Below, piece after piece: positions 1 to 8,669 of a DNA stretch of 64,000 nucleotides (position 1 is the first letter of the stretch; each line of letters starts with the position of its first letter). The notes beneath the pieces are model-generated. The model did no database searches and had not been told where the DNA came from. It saw only the letters and a list, made by a program, of their open reading frames with translations. A program made the position numbers and the translations under genes. This DNA comes from Prochlorococcus sp. RS04 (GTDB lineage Bacteria > Cyanobacteriota > Cyanobacteriia > PCC-6307 > Cyanobiaceae), in contig NZ_CP018346.1 in NCBI RefSeq assembly GCF_001989455.1, positions 310,001 through 374,000 on the forward strand, read 5' to 3'.

Positions 1-1
1 G

Positions 2-496
2 AGTAGATCAAGATCCGAAATTTGGAGAAAAGGAGCTACAAGCGGAAGTACCCAAATACTGAAGGAGATAAGATTCGACTGCGATAATGATGCACTAATC
101 CTTTTGATTGAACAAAATGGTTCAGGAGCATGTCACACTGGGGAAAAAAGTTGTTTTTTCAATGAAATACAAATAAATCAAAGTGATAAAAAAGAGAAGA
201 AAACAACTCCCTTCTCAAACATTTGTTCTGAATTATTCAATACAATTAACGATAGATCAATCAATCAATCAGAAAAAAGTTACACAAATCATTTATTAAC
301 AAAAGGCAGTAATACTATTTTGAAAAAAATAGGAGAAGAATCTGCAGAATTTATCATGGCTTGCAAAGATAATGATAAAAATTCGATCTCAAATGAAGCT
401 GCTGACTTAATTTATCATCTGCAAGTAGCCCTTTTGCATAAAGGCGTTGAGTGGAGAGATGTACTTGCTGTTCTAGAATCAAGAAGAAAAAATTAA
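2..496 (+). CDS. hisIE: Bifunctional phosphoribosyl-AMP cyclohydrolase / phosphoribosyl-ATP pyrophosphatase, 5' end missing
   Basis: Catalyses two consecutive histidine-pathway steps: removal of pyrophosphate from phosphoribosyl-ATP (HisE half) and ring opening of phosphoribosyl-AMP (HisI half). The reading frame is open from base 2, so the start lies before the window. Seen in the HisI part: a WRKGATSG-like block, FDCDNDA, and the metal-site motif [11 protein letters not shown]. After a polar linker comes the HisE domain with [10 protein letters not shown] and [10 protein letters not shown]. The HisI-HisE order is that of the usual fused enzyme. hisG lies about 15 kb away, so his genes are dispersed. 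Identification is secure; only the N-terminus is unknown. Confidence 0.95.
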   Translation, partial: SRSRSEIWRKGATSGSTQILKEIRFDCDNDALILLIEQNGSGACHTGEKSCFFNEIQINQSDKKEKKTTPFSNICSELFNTINDRSINQSEKSYTNHLLTKGSNTILKKIGEESAEFIMACKDNDKNSISNEAADLIYHLQVALLHKGVEWRDVLAVLESRRKN

Positions 497-567
497 ATAA
501 TTAAAACTTAAAATTTATAATTTTTTAAAATGAAAAATTAAAAAAAAATGTAAATAACTAATTAATA

Positions 568-596
568 ATTATTAATTAATTATTAATTAATTATTA
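568..596. repeat. 11-nt tandem AT repeat upstream of sigma factor gene
   Basis: The 11-base unit ATTATTAATTA occurs twice in full and once partly, ending about 60 bases before the sigma-factor start. The period is close to one DNA helical turn, which could give a bent or UP-element-like promoter region. In such AT-rich DNA it may also be simple slippage. No function is shown by the sequence. Confidence 0.6.
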
Positions 597-655
597 CATG
601 TATGGCTTATTACTGAATTGACTATAAGTTGAATATATCAACAATGAGGTAAATC

Positions 656-1579
656 GTGAGTTCATTAAGCGATTTTCTTGGAGAAATAGGTCGTCATCAA
701 CTTTTGACTCCCGAAAGAGAACTCACAATGGGCAGAAAAGTCCAAGAGATGGTTGTGCTTATTAACAGATGTCAAGAGGCAGGAGGTAAAGGGCCTGCTT
801 GTGAATATTCAGAAGCTGAAAGAAAAAAAATCAAAATTGGTGAAAAAGCTAAAAACGAGATGATAACAGCCAACCTAAGACTAGTTGTCAATCTTGCCAA
901 GAGATACCAAGGAAAAGGATTAGAATTACTGGACTTAATTCAGGAGGGGACATTAGGTCTTACAAGGGCAGTAGAAAAATATGATCCGTCTAGAGGACAT
1001 AGATTTTCTACCTATGCTTATTGGTGGATTAGGCAAGGTTTAAATAGAGCTTTGTCAACTCAAAGTAGAACGATAAGGATTCCCGTCAACATTAATGAAA
1101 AACTTACAAAACTAAGATCTGCGAAATCAAAGCTTATGCAACTTAAAGGTATTCCACCTAGTAGTAATGAGTTAGCTGAAGAAATGAAAATAACCAAAGA
1201 GGAAATTGACGAACTCCTCTCTTGCGAATTGAGAAGCATCACTGTTAGTCTCCAAGGTACTGTTAAATCAAAATCAGACCCTTCCGAGTTAGTTGATATT
1301 CTTCCAAGCGATCAAACCCCACCAATGGAATTAGCCGAGTTAGCTGAAAGGACAGCCTCGGCTTGGAAGTTATTAGATAAAGCAAATTTAACTGAGAAAG
1401 AAAGAAAGATTGTAAGCCTAAGATTTGGGTTGGACGGCTCAAATGAATGGAGAACTTTAGCTGAAGTTGCAAGACATATGAGTTGTAGCAGGGAATATTG
1501 CCGACAAGTTGTGCAACGAGCATTAAGGAAACTTAGAAAAGCAGGAATACAGAATGGATTAGTTGATAGTATTATCTAA
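656..1579 (+). CDS. RNA polymerase sigma factor, sigma-70 family (RpoD-like, group 2)
   Basis: Directs RNA polymerase to promoters. The 307-residue protein has region 1.2 at the N-terminus, a strong region 2 (NLRLVVNLAKRYQGKGLELL, then DLIQEGTLGL and the -10 recognition helix with FSTYAYWWIRQ), region 3, and a C-terminal region 4 helix-turn-helix around residues 240-300. It lacks the long acidic N-terminus of the main sigma factor, which suits the group 2 sigma factors that several picocyanobacterial genes encode. The start is GTG at 656; an ATG at 644 runs into a stop after two codons. Which promoters it reads cannot be told from here. Confidence 0.92.
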   Translation: MSSLSDFLGEIGRHQLLTPERELTMGRKVQEMVVLINRCQEAGGKGPACEYSEAERKKIKIGEKAKNEMITANLRLVVNLAKRYQGKGLELLDLIQEGTLGLTRAVEKYDPSRGHRFSTYAYWWIRQGLNRALSTQSRTIRIPVNINEKLTKLRSAKSKLMQLKGIPPSSNELAEEMKITKEEIDELLSCELRSITVSLQGTVKSKSDPSELVDILPSDQTPPMELAELAERTASAWKLLDKANLTEKERKIVSLRFGLDGSNEWRTLAEVARHMSCSREYCRQVVQRALRKLRKAGIQNGLVDSII

Positions 1580-1616
1580 AAATTCTGTTAAAAATATTTA
1601 AATTTCATTTATAAGG

Positions 1617-1985
1617 ATGAAAGAAAATTACAAAAACCAAGAAAATATATATGATGCTGAAGTTTTAGAGAGTTCAACATTTGATGAAAATATCATTATC
1701 AAAATTCTTATTAAAGCAGGAAGAACAATTGCAAAGCCTGCCTTAGAGGTTTTAGAGATGGCTTTAGATCCGTATACTCCAACACAAGTAAGAGTTTCAT
1801 TAATGGCTGCGCTAGCCTACTTAATTATGCCATTTGATCTTTTCCCTGACTTTATGCCTGTAGTTGGTTTTAGTGATGATTTTGTAGCCCTCACAGCAGT
1901 ACTCAGTATATGGAGCAAATACATGACTCCTTCAATAAGAGCAAGAGCAGAGAATAAGCTTAATAAGTTATTCCCTTTTTATTGA
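1617..1985 (+). CDS. DUF1232 (YkvA-like) small membrane protein
   Basis: A 122-residue protein with the DUF1232 core: a hydrophobic helix (VSLMAALAYLIMPFDLFPDF) followed by a second one (VVGFSDDFVALTAVL), the PFDLFPDFxPxxGxxDD pattern being typical of the family. The first 60 residues are polar with a helical stretch. The biochemical function is unknown; the family is predicted to sit in membranes. Its stop directly abuts the ATG of the next HTH gene with no spacer, so the two are probably co-transcribed and translationally coupled. The start ATG is preceded by an AAGG run. Confidence 0.75.
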   Translation: MKENYKNQENIYDAEVLESSTFDENIIIKILIKAGRTIAKPALEVLEMALDPYTPTQVRVSLMAALAYLIMPFDLFPDFMPVVGFSDDFVALTAVLSIWSKYMTPSIRARAENKLNKLFPFY

Positions 1986-2306
1986 ATGAGTAAATTATCA
2001 ATACAGGAAGAAAAAGAACTCGTCTCTTTTATTAAAGATTGGTTAAAATCGCATGGATTTACCCAAAAAGACTTAGCAAATGAATTAGATATTAAATCGA
2101 GCAGAACCTCCGAGATTGTTCTAAAAATTAAAGAATTATATAAAAAAGGCGGCATGTTCAATATTGCAAAAAATCTTATAAAGATTGAGCAAAAATGGTT
2201 AAACAATATCAAGAACGATTATAGAGAAACAAAACAAACACCACCATATAATCAATTAGATATCGACTCATTAGTAAAACAGATAAAACAAGATACTAGT
2301 AAATAA
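1986..2306 (+). CDS. Small helix-turn-helix protein, function unknown
   Basis: A 106-residue protein beginning one base after the preceding DUF1232 stop. Residues about 12-50 (SFIKDWLKSHGFTQKDLANE and following) look like an XRE-type helix-turn-helix: helix, GFTQKDLA turn, second helix with SSRTSE at the recognition position. The C-terminal half is polar and Lys-rich. A DNA-binding role is inferred; targets are unknown. About 200 bases of very AT-rich, apparently non-coding DNA follow before the convergent YciI-like gene. Confidence 0.55.
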   Translation: MSKLSIQEEKELVSFIKDWLKSHGFTQKDLANELDIKSSRTSEIVLKIKELYKKGGMFNIAKNLIKIEQKWLNNIKNDYRETKQTPPYNQLDIDSLVKQIKQDTSK

Positions 2307-2504
2307 ATATTGTTTAAATACTATATATATTTTTAGTTAAAAATCATATAAACTCTTAAAACTAACCTTTAAATAAATATCGTTTTAGCTCCTAAATACC
2401 ATAAATAATTAAATTATTAAAGCAAAAAAATATGTATTTTCTTTTAAATTAATTCTTTATCAATTAATAATTAATAATTACTAAATTTTTTTCGTAAATC
2501 ATAT

Positions 2505-2774
2505 TTAAAATGCCTGAATCCATGGATAAATATCATAATTAATCCATATACCTTTTTCCCAATATATATCCTCCTCAATAAGATCTTTCAACTCGTTTAC
2601 ATCATTAGCATTAAAAATTCCAAACAAATATTTGGTACATTTTGTTGGCCCTAATGTAACTAGAATATCTCGATCTTTTAAGTTTTTAAGTCTATTAAGA
2701 TGTTGTTCACGAAATGGTTCCCTTTTAAAAATTGCATCTTCACAGTACCTTCCAAAAACTACAAACTTTTCCAT
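2505..2774 (-). CDS. YciI-like (YCII-related) small protein
   Basis: The chosen start gives an 89-residue protein starting MEKFVVFGRYCEDA. The frame stays open 18 codons further upstream, but that extension (rich in Tyr, Phe and Leu) looks like translated spacer rather than protein. The pattern KREPFREQHLNRLK, GPT near the middle and a final aromatic stretch fit the ferredoxin-like YciI fold, whose members are often small enzymes or enzyme subunits of unknown substrate. It is transcribed divergently from the cyAbrB gene. Family assignment is moderate. Confidence 0.65.
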   Translation of the reverse strand: MEKFVVFGRYCEDAIFKREPFREQHLNRLKNLKDRDILVTLGPTKCTKYLFGIFNANDVNELKDLIEEDIYWEKGIWINYDIYPWIQAF

Positions 2775-2871
2775 TTTTAAATATAAATAATAGAATAAAT
2801 ACATACTAAATAATTGCATATAATACACGCAAATTGCTATGTTATTTAATACAACTTTCTTTTAATTAATT

Positions 2872-3222
2872 ATGCTAACTGGTAGCGATCTCCTTGCAAA
2901 AGTTAAAGAACTTGGTGATGTTAGCAAATCTGAGCTTGTTCGCGCCTGTGGATATGTTTCCACTAAGAAAAACGGAGGTGAACGCTTAAACTTTACCGCA
3001 TTTTATGAAGCACTTTTAGAAGCAAAAGGGGTTAATCTTGGTGATTCTGGAGTAGCGGGTATTGGGAAAGGTGGAAGAAAACTTAGTTATATTGCTACAG
3101 TTCAAGGCAATGGAAATCTCCTGATAGGGAAAGCATATACAGCACTTCTTGATTTAAAAGCAGGTGATGAATTCGAAATTAAGCTCGGAAGAAAACAAAT
3201 TAGATTATTACCTACAAAATAA
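2872..3222 (+). CDS. Cyanobacterial AbrB-like transcription regulator (cyAbrB)
   Basis: A 116-residue protein of the cyanobacteria-specific cyAbrB family, whose members bind DNA through a C-terminal AbrB-like swapped-hairpin domain and act on nitrogen and carbon metabolism genes in freshwater strains. Visible: conserved N-terminal helix region (LLAKVKELGDVSKSELVRAC), the GGERLNFTAFYEALLEAKG block, and the C-terminal KAGDEFEIKLGRKQIRL strand pair. A 100-base divergent spacer separates it from the YciI-like gene. Regulatory targets here are unknown. Confidence 0.85.
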   Translation: MLTGSDLLAKVKELGDVSKSELVRACGYVSTKKNGGERLNFTAFYEALLEAKGVNLGDSGVAGIGKGGRKLSYIATVQGNGNLLIGKAYTALLDLKAGDEFEIKLGRKQIRLLPTK

Positions 3223-3309
3223 TCTCAAATACAACAAAACAAATTGGATATATGATTTTTAATTAATTTTATATAATTAATTCTTTTAATTAATAAATTA
3301 TCTTTGTAT

Positions 3310-4152
3310 TTATTTTTTTTTATCGGCAGCTAAACGCATTTCTTTACAAAATTCACCAACATGATCTACAACATCTTTCTCACTTGAACTAGAGATTCGT
3401 TTTACAAATGCACTTCCAATAATTACTCCATCTGCTCCCCACTCACGAACTTTATTAACATGTTCTGAAGTAGATATTCCAAAACCAACAGCAATTGGAT
3501 TGCTATTTACATCTTTTAACTTAGAAATAAGATTTTCAACTCTATTTTCCATTTTGCTTCTCTCACCAGTGACACCAGTAACACTTACTAAATAAGTAAA
3601 GCCTTTTGTATGATTTGATATTTGTTTCATTCTTTCAAAAGGAGTTGTTGGAGCTACCAATAAAATTAAGTCCATAGAATGGTTACTAACTATTTTAGAA
3701 AATTTATAAGCTTCTTCTAAAGGGAGATCAGGAACTATTAGTCCGGAAACTCCAGCATTAGATGCCATCTCACAAAACTTTTCAAAACCAAAACATAGTA
3801 ATGGATTTAAGTAAGAAAAAAGAATGATGGGAATCTTTAATTTACCTTTTAAAGACTCTAAAAGTTTTATTACTTTTCTTAGGCTAGTTCCTGACTTTAA
3901 GGCGCGAGAGGCCGCCACTTGAATAACAGGTCCGTCTGCAAGGGGGTCACTATAAGGGACACCTAATTCAATAAGGTCAGCGCCATTTTCTTGTAACTTT
4001 AATAAGATCTCAGAGGTTATTTCAATATTTGGATCTCCAGCCATTATGAAAGGCATCAAAGCCAATTTCTTCTTATTTTTTAACTCACAAAACATCTCAT
4101 CTACCTTAGATAAAGATTCATTTTTAGTAATTTGCATTTTGTTATTTTTCAT
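3310..4152 (-). CDS. trpA: Tryptophan synthase alpha subunit
   Basis: Cleaves indole-3-glycerol phosphate to indole and glyceraldehyde 3-phosphate in the alpha-beta tryptophan synthase complex. The catalytic Glu and Asp sit in LIELGVPYSDPLADGP. The loop LVSVTGVTGERS and the phosphate-binding GFGISTSEHV complete a standard TIM-barrel TrpA. Length 280 is slightly above the usual 265-270 because of a polar N-terminal extension. It is not in a trp operon; trpF lies alone at 34.2 kb. The next genes upstream on the same strand are DUF3007 and ndhL. Confidence 0.96.
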   Translation of the reverse strand: MKNNKMQITKNESLSKVDEMFCELKNKKKLALMPFIMAGDPNIEITSEILLKLQENGADLIELGVPYSDPLADGPVIQVAASRALKSGTSLRKVIKLLESLKGKLKIPIILFSYLNPLLCFGFEKFCEMASNAGVSGLIVPDLPLEEAYKFSKIVSNHSMDLILLVAPTTPFERMKQISNHTKGFTYLVSVTGVTGERSKMENRVENLISKLKDVNSNPIAVGFGISTSEHVNKVREWGADGVIIGSAFVKRISSSSEKDVVDHVGEFCKEMRLAADKKK

Positions 4153-4179
4153 AATTTTTTGATATTTTTCTATAAAAAT

Positions 4180-4500
4180 TTATGTTTTTTTCTCTAAATC
4201 TTCCATTAATTTTTGCTGCTCTTCCTTTGACAATGAGTTGAATTTGGTTTCTAGTTTATCATTAACAACTTTTTCATACTCCTTTCTATAACGCTTCCTT
4301 TGTTCCATAAAAGTCATTTTTCCATTTACAACTCTATAAACATAAGATGTTACCCAAGTAATAACAATCAAAATCAAGATGCAACTTGAGAGAGTAGTGG
4401 CTGTAAAATTGTCGATACCAATTTGCGGTGCAAATTCATAACTAATTAATCCTATTAATGAAATAAATAAACCTATTTGTATAACTTTACCTTTAGTCAA
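4180..4500 (-). CDS. DUF3007 family membrane protein
   Basis: A 106-residue protein with two transmembrane helices (residues about 5-23 and 37-57) and a charged, helical C-terminal tail rich in Lys and Glu. The hairpin-plus-tail arrangement and its place directly after ndhL (4 bases between the genes) match the cyanobacterial DUF3007 family. A thylakoid role tied to the NDH-1 complex is suggested only by position. No catalytic motif is visible. Confidence 0.7.
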   Translation of the reverse strand: MTKGKVIQIGLFISLIGLISYEFAPQIGIDNFTATTLSSCILILIVITWVTSYVYRVVNGKMTFMEQRKRYRKEYEKVVNDKLETKFNSLSKEEQQKLMEDLEKKT

Positions 4501-4504
4501 TTAT

Positions 4505-4738
4505 TTACCCTTTTCCGCTTCCTTTTAGTCTGAGATTTAAAAATGGAGAAAATAAAATTAAACCTGGAAAGAAAAGAAATACAAGGCCATAAATTCCTAA
4601 TCTTTCAAATTTGCCCATAATATTCCATCTATTATTCATCCAGTAAAATAGTAATAATGGAATAACCAATAAATATGTAGAAATAATTCCAACATAAGCA
4701 ATTAAAGTAGCGAATGAATTATTGAAAAAACTTTCCAT
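4505..4738 (-). CDS. ndhL: NAD(P)H-quinone oxidoreductase (NDH-1) subunit L
   Basis: A 77-residue membrane protein with two hydrophobic helices (about 9-32 and 48-67) separated by [16 protein letters not shown], the signature of cyanobacterial NdhL. NdhL is a small subunit special to the oxygenic-phototroph NDH-1 complex, which works in cyclic electron flow and CO2 uptake in thylakoids. It starts an apparent ndhL-DUF3007-trpA run on the minus strand. Confidence 0.85.
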   Translation of the reverse strand: MESFFNNSFATLIAYVGIISTYLLVIPLLLFYWMNNRWNIMGKFERLGIYGLVFLFFPGLILFSPFLNLRLKGSGKG

Positions 4739-4816
4739 TTTGATTTATGGTTGCTTAGTTAAAACATAACAACTATTGGAAGTTATCGTCAGAACTAAAA
4801 ATAAATAATTAAATAA

Positions 4817-4902
4817 TGGGAGTGGGGGGACTTGAACCCCCACGAGCTAAATCGCTCGACGGATTTTAAGTCCGGCGCGTCTACCAATTCCGCCACACTC
4901 CC
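4817..4902 (-). tRNA. tRNA-Leu (anticodon TAA), no intron
   Basis: On the minus strand the acceptor stem GGGAGTG pairs with CACTCCC, followed by discriminator A; CCA is not encoded. The D arm contains GGTAGACGCG, the anticodon loop is CTTAAAA giving UAA, there is a long variable arm as expected for a class II tRNA, and the T arm holds GGTTCAAGTCC. The gene is a continuous 86 nt: the group I intron that many cyanobacteria carry in this tRNA is absent. Confidence 0.96.
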
Positions 4903-5002
4903 AAAGGAATTTGCGCTTTCTAATCGTAGCTGAAAGTAACCCATTTAACCAAGAAAAATTGGAATATTTACACTTTTAATTGTCAGATTAAATCTAATTT
5001 TT

Positions 5003-6052
5003 TTAATTCACTATTCCTTCTACTTGCCATTGTAAAGTTTCACCTGCATGAAATGGTTTTATTTGTCCGACAATATTTTTTTCTTCAACAACATCAATAT
5101 ATTCTTTAATTTTGTTAGGTCTAGAGACTAATTTTAATTTTTCTTTATTTGGTGGAACATTATAAAAATTAGGGCCATTCAAACTTGCAAACTTTTCAAA
5201 ATTATCTAGAGCATTCTCCTCTTCGAAAACTGTTAAGTAGCTTTCTATTGCTACTGGCGAATTAAAAATGCCTGCACATCCACAAAACGCCTTCCACTTC
5301 CTAAGGTGTGGAGCAGAGTCAGTCCCCAAGAAAAAACATTTTTCCCCACTTGTTGCCGCTCTCCTTAAAGCGAGTCTATTATTTTCCCTCTTAGCAACTG
5401 GTAAGCAGTAAAAATCACTGTTTAAGCCTCCAAAAAACATTGCATTTCTATTTATATGCAAATGATGCGGAGTAATAGTAGCCCCAATATTATTTTCTTG
5501 CACAAAATCCACTGCGTAAGAGGTGGTTATATGTTCTAGAACGATTTTTAATTTTGGAAATCTTTTGGTTATTTGAGAAAGTTCTTTATCTATAAAAACT
5601 TCTTCTCTATCGAATATATCTACTTCAGAATCAGTCACTTCCCCATGAATTAAAAGAGGCATTCCAGAATCTTGCATTAATTCAAAGATCTTATATAGAT
5701 TTTCTATTTTCCTAACTCCATGACTGGAATTTGTTGTGGCATTAGCAGGATATAATTTTGCTGCAAAAAAAACATTATTTTTAAAACCATTAATTAGTTC
5801 CCCTTCATCAGTGTCATCTGTTAGATAAATTGTCATTAATGGTTCAAACTTAGAACTTTCTGGTAGCGCTTCAAAAATAGATTTCCTGTAAGAAATAGCG
5901 CTATTGATTGATGTTATGGGACTTTTAGTATTTGGCATAACAATGGCTCTTCCAAAATATTCCGAAGTAAACTGAATGATATTTTTTAATACAAGACCTT
6001 CTCTTAAATGTAAATGCCAATCATCAGGTTTTATTATGTTTAAAGTCTTCAA
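5003..6052 (-). CDS. pyrC: Dihydroorotase, PyrC type
   Basis: Catalyses reversible cyclisation of carbamoyl-aspartate to dihydroorotate in pyrimidine synthesis. The N-terminal DDWHLHLRE gives the two metal-binding His of this amidohydrolase class. AAKLYPANA holds the lysine expected to be carboxylated. LLIHGEV and VLEHITT give further metal His, and LGTDSAPH the catalytic Asp. Length 349 is typical of the short, E. coli-like PyrC class. It is divergent from the exchanger gene across a 118-base AT-rich spacer. Confidence 0.95.
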   Translation of the reverse strand: MKTLNIIKPDDWHLHLREGLVLKNIIQFTSEYFGRAIVMPNTKSPITSINSAISYRKSIFEALPESSKFEPLMTIYLTDDTDEGELINGFKNNVFFAAKLYPANATTNSSHGVRKIENLYKIFELMQDSGMPLLIHGEVTDSEVDIFDREEVFIDKELSQITKRFPKLKIVLEHITTSYAVDFVQENNIGATITPHHLHINRNAMFFGGLNSDFYCLPVAKRENNRLALRRAATSGEKCFFLGTDSAPHLRKWKAFCGCAGIFNSPVAIESYLTVFEEENALDNFEKFASLNGPNFYNVPPNKEKLKLVSRPNKIKEYIDVVEEKNIVGQIKPFHAGETLQWQVEGIVN

Positions 6053-6069
6053 AATTTTTTCTATTTAAT

Positions 6070-6094
6070 CAATTTTAACAGCAAATTAAAATTG
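6070..6094. promoter_or_regulatory. 9-bp inverted repeat between divergent pyrC and exchanger gene
   Basis: CAATTTTAA and TTAAAATTG are perfect inverted copies separated by CAGCAAA, 18 bases upstream of the pyrC start and 77 bases upstream of the exchanger. It could be an operator or mRNA hairpin. The arms hold only one G-C pair, and such repeats are expected to occur by chance in DNA this AT-rich. Confidence 0.3.
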
Positions 6095-6170
6095 ACAATA
6101 AATTGTAGATATTCGAGGATAGTTATTAACCAATAATGAAAATTTTTATTATCTAAATTTAATCCTAAAT

Positions 6171-7250
6171 ATGAGTGATTTTTTATTTCCAATAATAGAA
6201 ATATTTTTAGGCGTAGTTCTACTTTTTACTGGAGGAGAGTTCTTTATTCAAGGAGCCATATTTTTATCATTAATCTTAGGAATACCTCAAATAGTAATTG
6301 GTTTGACAGTTGTTTCTCTTGGAACAAGCTCTCCTGAGTTGTTGGTAAGTTTAAGTTCAATTTTAAAAGGCAGTGATTCGCTTGCGGCAAGCAATGTAAT
6401 TGGAAGCAATATTTTTAATGTTCTCGTTGTTTTGGGCATAAGCTCATTGATAACACCTCTTAAAGTAAAAAGCAGAATAGTCAGAAGAGATGTGCCTCTT
6501 TTAATGGCAATTTCTTGTGCAGTTTGGGCTATGTCATCAACAGGCTTATTAACATTGCAAGCAGGGATATTTCTAATATTTTGTTTAATCTTAAATACAA
6601 TATGGGAAATCAATACGATCAATGAGAAAGGAGAGGAGACAAAAGATGCTGAACCAGAGATAGAAGAATTAAAAGATAACCATAAAGGGAAAATGAATAT
6701 TTTACTAAAGTTAATATTGGGGATATTTCTTTTAAGCTTTGGTTCAAATATTTTAGTAAATGGTTCTCAAACGCTCGCTACTCTTTTGGGCGTAAATGAA
6801 ATTGTTATTGGTTTAACTATCGTCGCAACTGGGACATCTTTACCAGAATTAGTAACTTCAATAATTGCTGCATTTAAAGGCAAAACAGATCTTGCGATTG
6901 GGAATGTAATAGGAAGTAATTTACTCAATCAACTTTTAATCCTTGGAAGTTGCAGTATTTTTTCAGGATTTAAAGGTTTAGTAATTGAACATAGTTTAAT
7001 AAAAGTTGACTTACCTTTTATGGTTTTAACTACATTTGCATGCTTACCAATTTTTTGGAGCAAAGGGAAAATCACAAGAATTGAAGGATTTATTTTGCTT
7101 AATCTTTATATTTTCTACATTCTCGATAAGATACTTTTCCTGAATGAATTTAACTTCCTTTCTGAATTAAGGATAGGTTTATTTATTTACTTTGCCTTAC
7201 TTATAGTATTTCTGATTGTTCAAGAAAAATTAAAATTTTCTAAATCATAA
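6171..7250 (+). CDS. Calcium/sodium antiporter, YrbG-like (CaCA superfamily)
   Basis: An inner-membrane cation exchanger of 359 residues with about ten transmembrane helices. Both alpha repeats that form the ion site are clear: GLTVVSLGTSSPELLVS with NVIGSNIFNV in the first half, and GLTIVATGTSLPELVTS with NVIGSNLLNQ in the second. A short acidic cytoplasmic loop (about residues 155-172, rich in Glu, Asp and Lys) separates the halves. Substrate is most likely Ca2+ against Na+; related members use K+ too, so specificity is inferred. Confidence 0.88.
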   Translation: MSDFLFPIIEIFLGVVLLFTGGEFFIQGAIFLSLILGIPQIVIGLTVVSLGTSSPELLVSLSSILKGSDSLAASNVIGSNIFNVLVVLGISSLITPLKVKSRIVRRDVPLLMAISCAVWAMSSTGLLTLQAGIFLIFCLILNTIWEINTINEKGEETKDAEPEIEELKDNHKGKMNILLKLILGIFLLSFGSNILVNGSQTLATLLGVNEIVIGLTIVATGTSLPELVTSIIAAFKGKTDLAIGNVIGSNLLNQLLILGSCSIFSGFKGLVIEHSLIKVDLPFMVLTTFACLPIFWSKGKITRIEGFILLNLYIFYILDKILFLNEFNFLSELRIGLFIYFALLIVFLIVQEKLKFSKS

Positions 7251-7252
7251 TT

Positions 7253-8617
7253 TTATCCATACATAGTCACAAATTCTTCTGAGATAGTTGGATGCAAAGC
7301 CATTGTAATATCAAAGTCTTTTTTTGTTATCCCTGCATTTAATGAAATTGATACCATTTGAATAATCTCAGACGATGTTTCTCCAAACATATGACATCCT
7401 AGGACTTTGTCAGTTAGCTTATGAACTACAATCTTCAACATACATTTTGATTTATTCTTTTTAAAGGTATTAGACATAGGGGTAAATTTGCATTTGAAAA
7501 TTTTTATATTTTTTTCAGAGTAAATCTCTTTAGCTCTTTTCTCGCTTAAGCCAACTGTTGAAATTTCTGGAATAGTAAAAACTGCCTTAGGGATATATTC
7601 ATAATTCACTTTTCTTTTTTGATCATTAAAAAAATTATCCGAAAAAACTCTCCCTTGTTCTATTGCTACTGGAGTTAAGTTTGGTTTATTTATTATATCG
7701 CCAACTGCAAAAATATTTGCGTTGCTTGTTTGATTAAGTTCATCGACATATAAATATTGGCCATCCATCTTTAGATTTAAAAAATCTAAATTTAGAGGCA
7801 AAAGATTTGGTTCTCTTCCTGTAGCAATAAGAATATTATTAGTTAGGAGTCTGTCTCCCGAGTCTAGGGTAGATTCCAGATTTCCATTTACTTTCTTGAT
7901 AGACTTTAATTGAGTATTGGTTATTATATTGATATCAGTAAAAGTAGGTGATTCTTCTAGGCATGAAGAAAGATCCTCATCAAAACCATTAAGTAAATGT
8001 TGACCTCGAATTAATTGAGTTACTTCAGTACCTAAATTTCTGAAAATAGAAGCAAATTCACAAGCAATATATCCACCTCCTACTATTAATATTGATTTGG
8101 GAAACTTTTCTAATTCAAAAATATCATCACTAGTCCATGCCAAATCTACCCCAGGAATATTTAATTTCTTTGGTTTACCTCCAACTGAAATAAGAATTTT
8201 TTTTGAATTTATTTTGTTTTTAATTTTCTTTGTGTTTGAACAAATAATTTCTAATTCATTTTGAGTAATAAATCTTCCTAAGCCTTCAAAAATAGTTATA
8301 TTCATCTTTTTTAAAGAATTTCTATGTAAATTACTTAATCTAGAAACCTCCTCCCTAACATTCTTCAACAAAATATTTGATTCAAAATTAATACCTTCAT
8401 TTTTTAATCCATATCCTTCAGAAGAATCAATATTTTTTTTACTTTTAGCTGCATAAACCATTAATTTCTTAGGCACACATCCCCTTATCACACAAGTTCC
8501 TCCTATTTTATTTGCTTCTATGATTGCGACTTTTGCTCCATAACTAGCCGCACGTTTAGCCGCCGCGAGTCCTCCAGATCCAGCGCCAACAACAACTAAA
8601 TCAAATTCAAATTCCAA
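7253..8617 (-). CDS. gor: Glutathione reductase
   Basis: NADPH-dependent reduction of oxidised glutathione. FAD-binding GAGSGGLAAA starts at about residue 11. The redox disulfide lies in GGTCVIRGCVPKK. A second nucleotide fold has GGGYIACEFA. Near the C-terminus HPTISEEF supplies the catalytic His-Glu pair. Length 454 fits the family. Its end lies two bases after the exchanger's stop, so the two genes converge. The GST-like gene starts 52 bases away in the opposite direction, making a divergent glutathione pair. Confidence 0.93.
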   Translation of the reverse strand: MEFEFDLVVVGAGSGGLAAAKRAASYGAKVAIIEANKIGGTCVIRGCVPKKLMVYAAKSKKNIDSSEGYGLKNEGINFESNILLKNVREEVSRLSNLHRNSLKKMNITIFEGLGRFITQNELEIICSNTKKIKNKINSKKILISVGGKPKKLNIPGVDLAWTSDDIFELEKFPKSILIVGGGYIACEFASIFRNLGTEVTQLIRGQHLLNGFDEDLSSCLEESPTFTDINIITNTQLKSIKKVNGNLESTLDSGDRLLTNNILIATGREPNLLPLNLDFLNLKMDGQYLYVDELNQTSNANIFAVGDIINKPNLTPVAIEQGRVFSDNFFNDQKRKVNYEYIPKAVFTIPEISTVGLSEKRAKEIYSEKNIKIFKCKFTPMSNTFKKNKSKCMLKIVVHKLTDKVLGCHMFGETSSEIIQMVSISLNAGITKKDFDITMALHPTISEEFVTMYG

Positions 8618-8669
8618 GACTTTTTTTAATCAATTATTATAACGTTAGTTTATAGCTTTAATTCAAATA

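Noticed and set aside
2307-2504. Possible small gene in the AT-rich gap after the HTH gene
   Set aside because: Only short, stop-rich frames; no recognisable peptide or RNA structure.
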